From: Scybalousia_A sp964542225
Lineage (GTDB): Bacteria; Bacteroidota; Bacteroidia; Bacteroidales; P3
Direction of reading: 5' to 3'
Length of the DNA: 45,799 nt
NCBI GenBank assembly: GCA_964542225.1
Contig: CAZITO010000008.1
Location: 1 to 45,799, forward strand
The notes under the pieces are model-generated. The model ran no database searches. It had not been told where the DNA came from and was given only the letters and a program-made list of their open reading frames with translations. Every line of letters begins with the position of its first letter. The first letter of the stretch is position 1. Shown here one piece after another: positions 18,113-27,026 of the stretch. The translations under genes and the position numbers were made by a program.

Positions 18113-18817
18113 TTATTTTACAATTGTACCTATTTCCTCGCCATTGACAACTTTCATAAGGTTGCCCTCTTTGTTCATATCAAAAACATAAATAGGCAAA
18201 TCGTTTTCTTGGCAAAGAGCAAAAGCAGTCAAATCCATAATCTTTAATTTCTTCTGCAAAGCCTCATCAAAAGAAAGAGAAGTGTATTTTGTCGCATTTT
18301 TGTCTTTCTCCGGGTCAGCACTATAAACACCGTCCACACGAGTTCCTTTTAGGATAACATCGGCTTTGATTTCTATTGCTCTGAGAGTAGAAGCCGTATC
18401 GGTTGTAAAAAACGGATTTCCAGTACCTCCGCCTATGATAACAACTTTGCCTTGTTCCAAACTTTGTATGGCTTTTTTTCTTGAGAAACTTTCACAAAAG
18501 GGTTCTATCCTCAGACCGCCAAGAAGGGAAGTGCTTACTCCTTGTCTTTCCAGTTCGCCCTGTATGGCCAAAGAGTTTATCATAGTGGCAAGCATACCCA
18601 TATAATCACCTTGTACTCTGTCCATACCTTTCGCAGAGCCGGAAAGGCCTCTATAAATATTGCCTCCCCCTATAACAATGGCTATTTGTACGCCTGTTTG
18701 ATGTACCTGTTTTATTTGTTCGCAATACATGGTCAGCATATCAGAGGAAATGCCGTATTGTCCGTTACCCATAAGGCTTTCGCCCGATAGTTTTAATAAT
18801 ATTCTATTGAATTTCAT
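18113..18817 (-). CDS. pyrH: UMP kinase
   Basis: A 234-residue bacterial UMP kinase of the amino-acid-kinase fold, converting UMP to UDP. KLSGESLMG is at 9-17, the glycine-rich GGGNIYRG lies near residue 50, and GGTGNPFFTTDTAS lies further on. The frame is open 8 codons upstream to a TTG, but that TTG is itself part of the -7 box TAAATTTG (18839-18846), so transcription must begin downstream of it. The ATG at 18817 is therefore the start. Confidence 0.96.
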   Translation of the reverse strand: MKFNRILLKLSGESLMGNGQYGISSDMLTMYCEQIKQVHQTGVQIAIVIGGGNIYRGLSGSAKGMDRVQGDYMGMLATMINSLAIQGELERQGVSTSLLGGLRIEPFCESFSRKKAIQSLEQGKVVIIGGGTGNPFFTTDTASTLRAIEIKADVILKGTRVDGVYSADPEKDKNATKYTSLSFDEALQKKLKIMDLTAFALCQENDLPIYVFDMNKEGNLMKVVNGEEIGTIVK

Positions 18818-18838
18818 AATAAACTCTTTTTCTCGTTG

Positions 18839-18846
18839 CAAATTTA
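18839..18846 (-). promoter_or_regulatory. -7 box for pyrH
   Basis: Reads TAAATTTG on the minus strand, 22 bases before the pyrH ATG. It decides the start codon because it contains the upstream TTG. The -33 element is not clear. Confidence 0.6.
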
Positions 18847-18923
18847 CATAAATTTTATCAACAGATAAGTATATTTATATCTAAAAATAAAATTATTTCC
18901 ACATTAGATAAGGTAATATAACA

Positions 18924-18959
18924 AAAGCCCTATCATTCTTTATTGAAAAATAGGGCTTT
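18924..18959 (-). terminator. Terminator after the PpiD-like gene
   Basis: Perfect 10-bp stem, AAAGCCCTAT / ATAGGGCTTT, with a 16-base loop, 30 bases after the stop codon at 18989. The T-run on the minus strand is short. Confidence 0.7.
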
Positions 18960-18988
18960 ATTATATTGAGACAAGTATTAAAGAAAAC

Positions 18989-21148
18989 TTACTTGTTTAC
19001 ATACTGTATAAAGTTGTTCTCTACTTTGGCATCTCTATAAATAATTGCGATAGGGTTGATTTGATTCATTCTTTGTTGCATACGGTTGTCATAAGTTTGC
19101 TTAATCATATTAAAATCTTCCTTAACTGCACGTTTGTATATCTTATCAACCTCTACGACGTAGATACCGTTAAAACCTTTTATTGCTGTTTTTTGCAATC
19201 CGGTATTTTTAACTGCAGACAAAGTACCTATTACTCTCATTTCTGCACCGTTTCTACCAAAGGAATAAGAGGCAAAATCAGTACCTATTACGGTGTCAAC
19301 GGTTACCTTCGCTTCTGATGCAAATGCGTTTATATTGGTTGCGTTCTTTAATATTTTATTGGCATTGTCGGTAAGCATTTGTGCTTTTTTCTCTATTTTT
19401 ACTATACGCTCAAATTGAGGGTTTTCTTTTAATTGTTTAAGAGGTATAAATCCTTTTTCCTGTATTTCCTTCAAACCTACCACAACAAATGATGTATTGT
19501 AAGCGCCGTCATCTTGCAACTCATAAACTACGTTTGATACTTCACCTTCTTTAACATCGCCAAAAGCCCAACAAACAATTTCTCTTGCATAAGGAGTTCC
19601 ATCCAATTTGTAGGACATTGTACTCAAAGTTGAAGTCAAAACATTGTTATTTTGTTTGCTTGCTAAGTTTTTCATAGACGCAAGGTCTTTTGATTTTGCA
19701 AGAAAATCATCTGCCTTGTTCTTGTAATTGTTTATGGTAGCCTCGCTTGGACGTATGCCTATGACAACTGTAGCCATTTGTATTTTCGGTTTGGCAACGG
19801 TTTTATAGGTTACTCTTATTATGTATTCTCCTACACTATCAGGAAGAGTGTAGCGGAACATACTGCCTACATTGGTATTTATCATTAACTTGTATAACTC
19901 CTCGGCATATCCGTCTCGTATCCAGCCCATATCTCCAAATTGTTTTTTTGAATTAGGGTCATCGGAAAATTTGGTTACATTCTCTGCAAATTGAGCAGAG
20001 TCCTTTATTACATTCATCAAAGAATCCACAAGTAAAGTTTGTTCTTGCAAGGTACGTTTAATTTCCGAGACACCCACCCTGTTGTTATACACTGCTATAG
20101 CCGAGCATTTGATAGAATCAGGTCTGTTTTGTTTGTCAAGTATTTTTCCCATTATCCAATTGTCGCCCACAATTCGAGGCTCTACCATATCTCCTACGCC
20201 TTTACCCATCAATAGAGTATCCGGAAAGTATGTACTAATACCGCGAGAACCTATTTCATAATAAAGGCTGTCATAATTATTTTCAAAGGTTGTGGATATA
20301 AATCCATACATATCTTCTTTGGAGGTGTTTTGCAACTCAACAAAAACCCTTTGAGCAGAGTCTGTCAATGCCTGTATATCTGCTCCCGAAGGAATAACAT
20401 CAAATTTAACAAATTCCACCTGACGCATTTCTTCGCTTGATAAGAAACTGTTTTTGTGTTCATTGTAGTATTTCTCATAATCCTCATCGGTAAGTTTCAC
20501 CTTATCGTCTTCTATGGAAGCAAAAGGCAACATTGCATAACGAACATCGGTTGTTTGGTCGTATGTGTCGCTAATATGTTTTGCCATAGTCTTTGGCATA
20601 TAGAAACTACTTGCCAAAAGAGCACCATACTTTGTGTTAAGTCTCTCCATATAAGCATTTTTTTGCATACGGTTCCATATTACTTGTTGCTCAGGCGATA
20701 ATTGGTTATATTGTTGCATTATTTGTTTTACCTGTTGAGCGTTAAATTGTCCTGTAGTCGGGTCAGTAAAATTTTGTCTTATTTCAGAGGCAACGAAAGT
20801 ACCCACAAACATATCATTCATTTCTTCCTCGCCTATCACTATGCCAAGTTTTTCGCACTCGCGGTCAAGTATTTTTTCTGTAACCAACTCATAATAAGCA
20901 TTTGTCTTTGCTTGATATTGCTGTTCATTGTTTAACTTGCTATATTGCTGTTTTAATTCGTTTTCTTTGACTTCTCGCAGATTATCAAACTCAGAAATAC
21001 CGATTTCCATACCATCCACACTTGCTATGTCCTTAAAACCGCCTCTTTGTCTTCCAAAGTCATTGAAAATAAAAGCCAAAGTCGCAAGGGCAACAATCAC
21101 AGTTACGCCCCAGCCAAAATTTTTTCTAATTTTTCCTATTATAGCCAT
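18989..21148 (-). CDS. PpiD/SurA-like periplasmic peptidyl-prolyl isomerase
   Basis: A 719-residue membrane-anchored foldase. One N-terminal helix (about 13-29, GVTVIVALATLAFIFND) anchors it, then a SurA_N-type chaperone region (about 40-240), a parvulin-like middle part (about 340-460) and a long C-terminal region. The PpiD family assists outer-membrane and periplasmic protein folding. The parvulin domain looks divergent, so isomerase activity is less certain than the chaperone role. It is divergent from the S41 protease gene. Confidence 0.85.
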   Translation of the reverse strand: MAIIGKIRKNFGWGVTVIVALATLAFIFNDFGRQRGGFKDIASVDGMEIGISEFDNLREVKENELKQQYSKLNNEQQYQAKTNAYYELVTEKILDRECEKLGIVIGEEEMNDMFVGTFVASEIRQNFTDPTTGQFNAQQVKQIMQQYNQLSPEQQVIWNRMQKNAYMERLNTKYGALLASSFYMPKTMAKHISDTYDQTTDVRYAMLPFASIEDDKVKLTDEDYEKYYNEHKNSFLSSEEMRQVEFVKFDVIPSGADIQALTDSAQRVFVELQNTSKEDMYGFISTTFENNYDSLYYEIGSRGISTYFPDTLLMGKGVGDMVEPRIVGDNWIMGKILDKQNRPDSIKCSAIAVYNNRVGVSEIKRTLQEQTLLVDSLMNVIKDSAQFAENVTKFSDDPNSKKQFGDMGWIRDGYAEELYKLMINTNVGSMFRYTLPDSVGEYIIRVTYKTVAKPKIQMATVVIGIRPSEATINNYKNKADDFLAKSKDLASMKNLASKQNNNVLTSTLSTMSYKLDGTPYAREIVCWAFGDVKEGEVSNVVYELQDDGAYNTSFVVVGLKEIQEKGFIPLKQLKENPQFERIVKIEKKAQMLTDNANKILKNATNINAFASEAKVTVDTVIGTDFASYSFGRNGAEMRVIGTLSAVKNTGLQKTAIKGFNGIYVVEVDKIYKRAVKEDFNMIKQTYDNRMQQRMNQINPIAIIYRDAKVENNFIQYVNK

Positions 21149-21188
21149 ATTGCTTATTTTTATGTTTTACTTATCTAAAATTAGTTTG

Positions 21189-21196
21189 CAAATTTA
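21189..21196 (-). promoter_or_regulatory. -7 box for the PpiD-like gene
   Basis: Reads TAAATTTG on the minus strand, about 40 bases before the ATG at 21148. The -33 element is weak. It shares the 165-bp divergent region with the S41 protease promoter. Confidence 0.5.
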
Positions 21197-21271
21197 TAAA
21201 GAAATTTTATAAATGAGCGTTTTTATTTCAAAAAAATAGCAAGAAGATTTAATTTTATTGTTTTTTAGTAG

Positions 21272-21279
21272 TACCTTTG
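21272..21279 (+). promoter_or_regulatory. -7 box for the S41 protease gene
   Basis: Reads TACCTTTG followed by CA, a perfect TAnnTTTG, about 35 bases before the ATG at 21314. No clear TTTG was seen 19-20 bases upstream. Confidence 0.55.
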
Positions 21280-21313
21280 CATTGTTTTAAATTATAAAAA
21301 TTACAATCAGTAT

Positions 21314-22948
21314 ATGAAAAAGATATTTGTGATAGTCTTAAATTTGCTACTTGTTTTTATTGCCAATGCTCAGGAAAACAAAACGGATAGAAGTTTTGAA
21401 TTGTCCAAAAATTTGGAGATATTCTCTTCTGTTTATAAAACTTTATATAATACGTACGTGGATGATATCAATGAGGGCGAACTTGTCAAAACCGCAATTG
21501 ATGCTATGCTTGCCAAGTTAGACCCTTACACAAATTATTATCCGGAGTCGGATTTGGAAGATGTGAAAATGCAACTTTTGGGCGAGTATGGAGGGATAGG
21601 TGCTTTGATACATCAAAAAGGAGATAGTGTTTATATTTCCGAACCATACGAGGGGTTGCCTGCATACGAGGCCGGTTTGAAAGCAGGCGACCTTATAATG
21701 GAAGTAAACGGACAAAACGCTTTGGGTAAAAATTCCGACCAAGTAAGAGAAATATTAAGAGGTCAGGCAGGCTCTACAATTACCTTAAAAATAAAACGCT
21801 TTGATGAAGAAAAAAACTTTACTTTTAAAAGGAAGGAAATCACTTTGCCAAATGTACCTTATAGCGGGGTATTAGGTGGAGATATTGGTTACATAAAGTT
21901 AAATGAATTTACAAAAAATGCAGCCAATAATGTGCTTTCTGCTTTCAATACCTTGAAAAAACAAGGAATAAACGGGCTTATACTTGATTTGAGAGGTAAT
22001 GGAGGCGGATTGTTAAATGAGGCTGTGGATATAGTGAATATTTTTGTCAACAGAGGGCAGGTTGTGGTTTTTACAAAAGGCAAGACACAAGATAAAAATC
22101 AAACCTTTCGCACTCTGCGTAATGCAACAGATGTAAAGATGCCTATTGTTGTTTTGGTGGATGGTGCTTCTGCTTCGGCAAGTGAAATTGTTGCCGGTTC
22201 TTTGCAAGATATGGATAGAGCCGTTGTTATGGGACAAAGAAGTTTTGGAAAAGGATTGGTGCAAAATGTTGTTCCTTTGGTTTATAATACTCAAATGAAA
22301 GTAACAGTTTCCAAGTATTATATTCCAAGTGGCAGATGTATACAAGCCGTAGACTATTCTCACAGAGACTCTACTGGTAAGGCAAATAAAATAACCGATT
22401 CTTTGCGTACAGCTTTCAAAACCAAAAACGGCAGAACTGTTTATGACGGTTATGGCATAGAGCCGGATGTACAAACCGAGTTGGATTATTCAAGCAGTAT
22501 TTTGTTCTCACTTATAAGCAAAAACCTTATTTTTGATTATGCAACAGAATTTGTTCGCAAACATTCAACCATTCCGAGTGCCAAAGATTTTGTTATAACG
22601 GAAGATATTTATAATGACTTTGTTGCTTATCTGAAAGACAAGGATTATTCCTATACAAGTCCTACAGAATATAGTTTAAAAGAGTTTTCCGATATAGCCA
22701 AAAAAGATAAGTGCAATGATGATATTTTGGCTCAAATAGACAACCTTAAACTACAAATAGAAAAAGATAAGAAAAACGATTTGTATAAATTTAAGGATGA
22801 AATAAGCGAATTTTTGTTGAGCGAAATAGTTGTAAGATATTACAATCAAAAGGGTAGGGTAGAGGCGTTTGTAAATCACGATAAAGAGGTGAAACAAGCC
22901 ATTGAACTCTTGCATGATAAAGCAAAATATAATAGCATTTTAAAATAA
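21314..22948 (+). CDS. S41-family C-terminal processing protease
   Basis: A 544-residue secreted protease of the Prc/CtpA family. A signal peptide (1-19, ending IANA) is followed by a helical domain, a PDZ domain (about 86-162) and the S41 core. The catalytic pair is Ser288 in VDGASASASEIVAG and Lys313 in RSFGKGLVQ, 25 residues apart as in B. subtilis CtpB. Gln317 is also in its conserved place. It degrades or trims periplasmic proteins at their C termini. It is monocistronic, with its own promoter and the terminator at 22953-22982. Confidence 0.94.
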   Translation: MKKIFVIVLNLLLVFIANAQENKTDRSFELSKNLEIFSSVYKTLYNTYVDDINEGELVKTAIDAMLAKLDPYTNYYPESDLEDVKMQLLGEYGGIGALIHQKGDSVYISEPYEGLPAYEAGLKAGDLIMEVNGQNALGKNSDQVREILRGQAGSTITLKIKRFDEEKNFTFKRKEITLPNVPYSGVLGGDIGYIKLNEFTKNAANNVLSAFNTLKKQGINGLILDLRGNGGGLLNEAVDIVNIFVNRGQVVVFTKGKTQDKNQTFRTLRNATDVKMPIVVLVDGASASASEIVAGSLQDMDRAVVMGQRSFGKGLVQNVVPLVYNTQMKVTVSKYYIPSGRCIQAVDYSHRDSTGKANKITDSLRTAFKTKNGRTVYDGYGIEPDVQTELDYSSSILFSLISKNLIFDYATEFVRKHSTIPSAKDFVITEDIYNDFVAYLKDKDYSYTSPTEYSLKEFSDIAKKDKCNDDILAQIDNLKLQIEKDKKNDLYKFKDEISEFLLSEIVVRYYNQKGRVEAFVNHDKEVKQAIELLHDKAKYNSILK

Positions 22949-22952
22949 AAAA

Positions 22953-22982
22953 GAGAGAGAGTCTTTCAACAGACTCTCTCTT
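22953..22982. terminator. Bidirectional terminator between convergent genes
   Basis: A 10-bp perfect stem, AGAGAGAGTC / GACTCTCTCT, with an 8-base loop, plus one G-T pair. It sits 4 bases after the S41 protease stop and 37 bases from the stop of the minus-strand lipoprotein gene. A-rich and T-rich flanks fit use in both directions. Confidence 0.75.
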
Positions 22983-23019
22983 GTATAATTTAATTGCTTT
23001 AACTTTCTAATTCAAGAAG

Positions 23020-23763
23020 TTACTTTGTGCATTTGCCGTCCGGGGTGCAAAATTGTTTGTAATTCTTTGGCATTTCGAAAGGAATGTACAATGTATCCGG
23101 CCATACAGAATTAAAATCCAATGAGTCCAACGGACAATTTAAATCATCTAAAGCCAAAGGTATATATGCAACATTACCATCAGAAAACTTACCGTGTTGT
23201 ATCATTATTTTGTTTCCTTCCTTATTTACTATAAAACTATGAGGAAGTCCCAAAGCCAAAACAAATTCGCTATTGTCAAACAAATCATTGGTTAAATTGG
23301 TAAGCACATCTGAGTTAGTCTTTTTGCCTTTAGTATCCGTATAAGAGTATTTATAATTGGTATCTCTTAAATAATATTTGTACTTACTTGTATCCGAATC
23401 ATATTGTGACATATAAGACAAAAATTTCTCGCTATATTTCAAACTGCCCGTATTGTCTTGTATAAAATAAATCTTTGCATTATCATTTTTGCAAAATCTT
23501 CTTATTTGTGTCGGATACACATTTTGGAAGCGAAACATACAAGGACCACAGCAAATGGAATAAAAATCTACAATTTTATAGTGTGTTGTATCGGAGCGAA
23601 ACATATTTCTTAAATCCTCAACAGTTAAGGCAGTGTAATCCGTATGTTTTTTTGCATTTTTAATAGTCTTTTTTGTTTCTTTACATATCCAAACAAAATT
23701 ACTGCAACCCGATAACAAAAACAGCAACGAAACAAACAAAACAATAGTTCTAATCTTTTTCAT
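23020..23763 (-). CDS. Thioredoxin-like lipoprotein with a CCGPC motif
   Basis: A 247-residue lipoprotein. The signal peptide ends in the lipobox LLSGC, with Cys20 as the lipidated residue. A thioredoxin-like domain follows: the active site is Cys72-Gly-Pro-Cys75, preceded by an extra Cys71 (SICCGPC), and GLPHSFIV contains the usual cis-proline. Between these the sequence is rich in Tyr, Asp and Lys and is longer than in TlpA or ResA. It is probably a periplasmic thiol oxidoreductase, but the substrate cannot be read. It is monocistronic, with a good promoter at 23800-23833. Confidence 0.78.
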   Translation of the reverse strand: MKKIRTIVLFVSLLFLLSGCSNFVWICKETKKTIKNAKKHTDYTALTVEDLRNMFRSDTTHYKIVDFYSICCGPCMFRFQNVYPTQIRRFCKNDNAKIYFIQDNTGSLKYSEKFLSYMSQYDSDTSKYKYYLRDTNYKYSYTDTKGKKTNSDVLTNLTNDLFDNSEFVLALGLPHSFIVNKEGNKIMIQHGKFSDGNVAYIPLALDDLNCPLDSLDFNSVWPDTLYIPFEMPKNYKQFCTPDGKCTK

Positions 23764-23799
23764 ATTACGTAATTTTTTGTCACTAATTATTTATCTCTG

Positions 23800-23833
23800 C
23801 AAATTTATATATTTTTTTTGATTAACAAACAAA
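23800..23833 (-). promoter_or_regulatory. Promoter of the thioredoxin-like lipoprotein gene
   Basis: On the minus strand, two overlapping TTTG elements (23826-23833) lie 18 and 22 bases before the -7 box TAAATTTG (23800-23807). The box is about 37 bases before the ATG. The rest of the gap, 23834-24036, is AT-rich and holds nothing I can identify. Confidence 0.6.
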
Positions 23834-24036
23834 TAAATATTTTTTTTATAAAAATACATTGAAAATCGTTTTATTTATTAACGGTTAAAGGTTGGGATAA
23901 AATCGAGGTGTAGACGTTATTTTAGATATGTAATGGTTGCAATGTATAGAGGAATATTTATTAGAAGATAACAAAAAAGATGTTTAATTTTTATGACAAT
24001 GAGTTTTTAATTTAGATGTGAATGATTAAAAACAAT

Positions 24037-24083
24037 AATGCAAGATATTTGTTGTAAAAAATTGCATACAAATATCTTGCATT
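24037..24083 (-). terminator. Terminator of the lysine-fermentation operon
   Basis: Perfect 16-bp inverted repeat (24037-24052 with 24068-24083), loop of 15 bases, followed on the minus strand by ATTGTTTTT. It lies 30 bases after the kce stop codon. Confidence 0.85.
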
Positions 24084-24112
24084 TATTAGTGGTTATAGAA
24101 AAGAAATTGTTT

Positions 24113-24943
24113 TTATCTTTTTTTCAAAGACAATATTTCTCTTGCTTCATCAGAAGAGGCAACACCTCTGCCCAATTCGTTGGCTAAGCGTACCACTTTG
24201 GCAACCAATTCTCCATTGCTCTTGGCTGGAACTCCTTTTGCAAGGTTAAGATTGTCCTCAAAGCCTACTCTTACATTTCCCCCCATAATTATACCTGCCG
24301 CAGCCATAGGGAAAGCATGTCTGCCTATACCTGTAACAGTCCAAGTACTTCCTTGAGGAATGTTTCTAACCATCCAAGCCAAATTTTCCACTGTTGCAGG
24401 AGTACAACCATGAACTCCCAAAACAAAGTTAAACTGCATAGGGTTGCCCGGAACCTCTCCTTTGCGAGCCATGGTAAGAATGGTGTCCAAGTGTCCCATT
24501 TCAAAGCACTCATATTCAGGTTTAATACCTTTTTCCAACATACGTTTGCCAAAGGCTCTCATTGTCGGCATTGTGTTGTCAAATATTTCATCTCCAAAAT
24601 TACATGTGCCACAATCCAATGTTGCCATTTCCGGTATAGGAGTGGTATCGGTGGATTGCAATCTCTCCTCAGGGGTCATACCTACGGCTCCACCTGTGGA
24701 AGGTATCAAAATAACATTGGGACAAGCCTTATAAATAGCCTCCTCGCATTCTTGAAAACGTTTGCGACTTTGAGTCGGGGTGCCGTCATCTTCTCTTACG
24801 TGTAAGTGGACAATGGCAGCGCCGGCATCCACAGCACTTTTTGCCTCTCTAACAATTTCCTCTACGGTGTAAGGTACTGCAGGGTTTTGCTCTTTTGTAA
24901 CTTCTGCTCCGCAAATAGCGGCGGTAATTATCAGTTTTTCCAT
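24113..24943 (-). CDS. kce: 3-keto-5-aminohexanoate cleavage enzyme
   Basis: A 276-residue zinc enzyme of the BKACE (DUF849) family. In lysine fermentation it reacts 3-keto-5-aminohexanoate with acetyl-CoA to give acetoacetate and 3-aminobutyryl-CoA. His46 and His48 in VHLHVRE and Glu229 in VRVGFED fall at the zinc-ligand positions known for Kce (His46, His48, Glu230). PSTGG at 81-85 is also typical. The frame is open 12 codons upstream to an ATG overlapping the methyltransferase stop. The ATG at 24943 has an AGGAAC site upstream and gives the family length. Other BKACE enzymes use other keto acids, but the neighbouring kal settles the assignment. Confidence 0.93.
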   Translation of the reverse strand: MEKLIITAAICGAEVTKEQNPAVPYTVEEIVREAKSAVDAGAAIVHLHVREDDGTPTQSRKRFQECEEAIYKACPNVILIPSTGGAVGMTPEERLQSTDTTPIPEMATLDCGTCNFGDEIFDNTMPTMRAFGKRMLEKGIKPEYECFEMGHLDTILTMARKGEVPGNPMQFNFVLGVHGCTPATVENLAWMVRNIPQGSTWTVTGIGRHAFPMAAAGIIMGGNVRVGFEDNLNLAKGVPAKSNGELVAKVVRLANELGRGVASSDEAREILSLKKR

Positions 24944-24975
24944 ATTATTATGTTCCTTTTTATTTGTTATCTGAC

Positions 24976-25857
24976 TCAAAATAAAGACAAAGAATCTTTT
25001 TTTGTTTCTGTATATATGTTATTATTTTTTTCTTTGTATCCTTTGAACTTTCCTGTATTCTCTTTGTTAAGTTTTCTTTCTTTAAATGTTTTTTCTACAA
25101 AATGCTTTTGCAACTCGTTTGTTGCTTTATTATTCTCTTGTTTATAGTTGTCCAATCTGTTTTTTGCAAAAGCAATATAGTCTTCCGAAATATCTATACC
25201 AACATAGTCTTTTTCCAACAACTTTGCCGCAACCAATGTTGTTCCACTGCCACAATAGGGGTCGATAACAATCCCTTTTTCCTCATTCATAAGAGAATAA
25301 ATCACCCTTATCGGCAATTCCAACGGAAAAGGTGCGGGGTGTGGGTTGTTTCTTTCAGGTGGAAACCTCCAAATGGAAGTCAGCAAAGAATGTTTTGAAA
25401 GCAATTCTTTCCCAATCTTATTACTGTTGATAGGTTTATAAAGCCAATAAATTCTCTCATCCACTTGCCAAAACCTCCAGCCTCTTATGTTTGCCGCTAT
25501 CATTCTGTCCCAAATAATCTCTTGTCTTATTGTCCAAGATGTTTTTTGCAACCACATAATGGGGTGAAACATTTTGCCCTTATCCCATCTTGTTTTATGG
25601 TTATAGAAAAAGGAGCCTCCGGGTTTGATAACTCTATAAAGTTCATTAAGTACCTCTATTTGATTTTGTTGATAATATTCTTCTTTAAGACAATCATTTA
25701 CGGAGTTGTACTTAACGTTTTTAACCAACCAGCCCTTATTCTTTTCTCCCTTATTGTAAGGAGGTGATGTAACTCCCAAATCAATACTATCGGAAGGCAA
25801 TTGTTTTAATACCTCAACAGTATCACCCAATAATATATCATTTATAAAATCGGTCAT
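24976..25857 (-). CDS. DNA methyltransferase, beta class (N6-adenine or N4-cytosine), orphan
   Basis: A 293-residue DNA methyltransferase. The catalytic motif TSPPYN (30-35) comes before the SAM-binding motif DPYCGSGTT (199-207), the order of the beta class. IWDRMI at 115-120 and NPHPAPFP at 171-178 are typical of this class. The basic C-terminal tail (about 230-293) is not conserved in my memory. No nuclease gene is adjacent. Instead it lies between kal (35 bp upstream) and kce (32 bp downstream) in the lysine operon and must be co-transcribed. The target sequence cannot be read. GANTC is common in the window, so there is no avoidance pointing to a CcrM-like target. Confidence 0.88.
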   Translation of the reverse strand: MTDFINDILLGDTVEVLKQLPSDSIDLGVTSPPYNKGEKNKGWLVKNVKYNSVNDCLKEEYYQQNQIEVLNELYRVIKPGGSFFYNHKTRWDKGKMFHPIMWLQKTSWTIRQEIIWDRMIAANIRGWRFWQVDERIYWLYKPINSNKIGKELLSKHSLLTSIWRFPPERNNPHPAPFPLELPIRVIYSLMNEEKGIVIDPYCGSGTTLVAAKLLEKDYVGIDISEDYIAFAKNRLDNYKQENNKATNELQKHFVEKTFKERKLNKENTGKFKGYKEKNNNIYTETKKDSLSLF

Positions 25858-25892
25858 ACTATTGAGGTATCAAAAAATTATTGAAAACAAAT

Positions 25893-26288
25893 TTAATTGT
25901 TATACCTTTGGCATTCTTTTGGGGTTACGCAGGTGCCTGACGCACGACAAACAACGATAGGCTCTTTCAATACTTCGGCGGCTGAGGCACTGATATCCGT
26001 TCTTGCGGTTATAACTTTTCTTGCCTCAAAAGTCATTTTTCTGCTTGTATTTCCTACTTTTGTTATTTCGCCATAAGCCTCAATATAATCGCCCGCATAC
26101 ACAGGAGCCAAAAACTCTACATTGTCATAAGCACAAAACAAACCTTCGTCTCCGTCTTGTTTTATCAATAACTCTGTTGCAACGTCTCCGAAAAGATTCA
26201 ACATTCTTGCTCCGTCAACCAAATTGCCACCATAATGAGCATCGTGGGCACTCATTCTCAATCTTATAGTGCTTGTTACTTTTTCCAT
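25893..26288 (-). CDS. kal: 3-aminobutyryl-CoA ammonia-lyase
   Basis: A 131-residue hot-dog-fold enzyme that removes ammonia from L-3-aminobutyryl-CoA to give crotonyl-CoA in lysine fermentation. It is recognised by its length, by MSAHDAHYGGNLVDGARML (12-30) and by FLAPVYAGDYIEAYG (about 59-73), which resemble Fusobacterium Kal. It lies 27 bp after atoD, in the same transcript. The product enters butyrate formation through crotonyl-CoA. Confidence 0.92.
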   Translation of the reverse strand: MEKVTSTIRLRMSAHDAHYGGNLVDGARMLNLFGDVATELLIKQDGDEGLFCAYDNVEFLAPVYAGDYIEAYGEITKVGNTSRKMTFEARKVITARTDISASAAEVLKEPIVVCRASGTCVTPKECQRYNN

Positions 26289-26315
26289 TTTTTTAAGGTT
26301 ATATATTTTAGTAAA

Positions 26316-26957
26316 TTATAATTTAACTATATAGTCCACAAATAAATAAGGCGTTTTAACATTCTCCGGTGCTATTTCCTCCACCTCTTCTTTTACCTCT
26401 GCTATAACAACATCGGCAGCGGTTGCCATCAAAGGATTGAAATTTTGAGAAGTGCCTTTATAAACAAGGTTGCCAAATTTGTCGCAAAGACTTGCACCAA
26501 TCAAAGCGACATCCGCTCTCAAAGGTTTTTCCAAAAGATATTCTTTGCCATCAAGGGTAATTTTTTGTTTGCCCTCTTCCACAACGGTACCCAATCCTGT
26601 GGTGGTCAAAAAACCGCCTATACCTGCTCCTGTACAACGTATTTGCTCTGCCAAAGTGCCTTGCGGTATCAGTTGAACTTCCATTTCTCCGCTTATCATC
26701 TTTTGACCGGTAACAGGGTTGGTTCCAATATGAGAGGCGATAACTTTTTTTACACAATTGTTTGCCACCAAATAGCCGGAACCAAACTCAACAAATGAGG
26801 TATCGTTGCAAATAATTGTAAGGTCTTTTGTGCCTTGTTTTACTATTTCTTCTATTATTTTGTTGGCAGAACCTGACCCCAAAAAACCGCCAACCATAAC
26901 AGTCATTCCGTCCTTTATCATGGAAGCGGCTTGACTTATATCTATTCTTTTACTCAT
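26316..26957 (-). CDS. atoD: Butyrate-acetoacetate CoA-transferase, alpha subunit
   Basis: A 213-residue alpha subunit of a two-subunit CoA-transferase, with the N-terminal GGFLGSGSANKIIEE (23-37) and the GAGIGGFLTTTGLGT region (110-124). With the beta subunit it moves CoA between butyryl-CoA and acetoacetate, the acid that Kce releases. The beta subunit gene (atoA), which carries the catalytic Glu, is not adjacent, which is unusual because the two normally sit side by side. This is the first gene of the transcript, read from the promoter at 27027-27057. Confidence 0.9.
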   Translation of the reverse strand: MSKRIDISQAASMIKDGMTVMVGGFLGSGSANKIIEEIVKQGTKDLTIICNDTSFVEFGSGYLVANNCVKKVIASHIGTNPVTGQKMISGEMEVQLIPQGTLAEQIRCTGAGIGGFLTTTGLGTVVEEGKQKITLDGKEYLLEKPLRADVALIGASLCDKFGNLVYKGTSQNFNPLMATAADVVIAEVKEEVEEIAPENVKTPYLFVDYIVKL

Positions 26958-27026
26958 TGGTTTATATGTTTTTTTACTATACTTCTTTTAAAACAAGAAT
27001 TTGATATTTACATAAATCTCCGATTG

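Noticed and set aside
18818..18841. Longer pyrH start at a TTG
   Set aside because: The TTG is part of the -7 promoter box, so it cannot be in the mRNA. The ATG at 18817 gives the normal length.
22013..22474. A 153-codon frame antisense to the S41 protease gene
   Set aside because: It is a shadow of a well-supported protease frame with intact catalytic residues and has no features of its own. The same holds for 24317-24805 against kce.
24944..24979. Longer kce start overlapping the methyltransferase stop
   Set aside because: The ATG at 24943 has a better ribosome-binding site, places the zinc ligands at the known positions and gives the family length.
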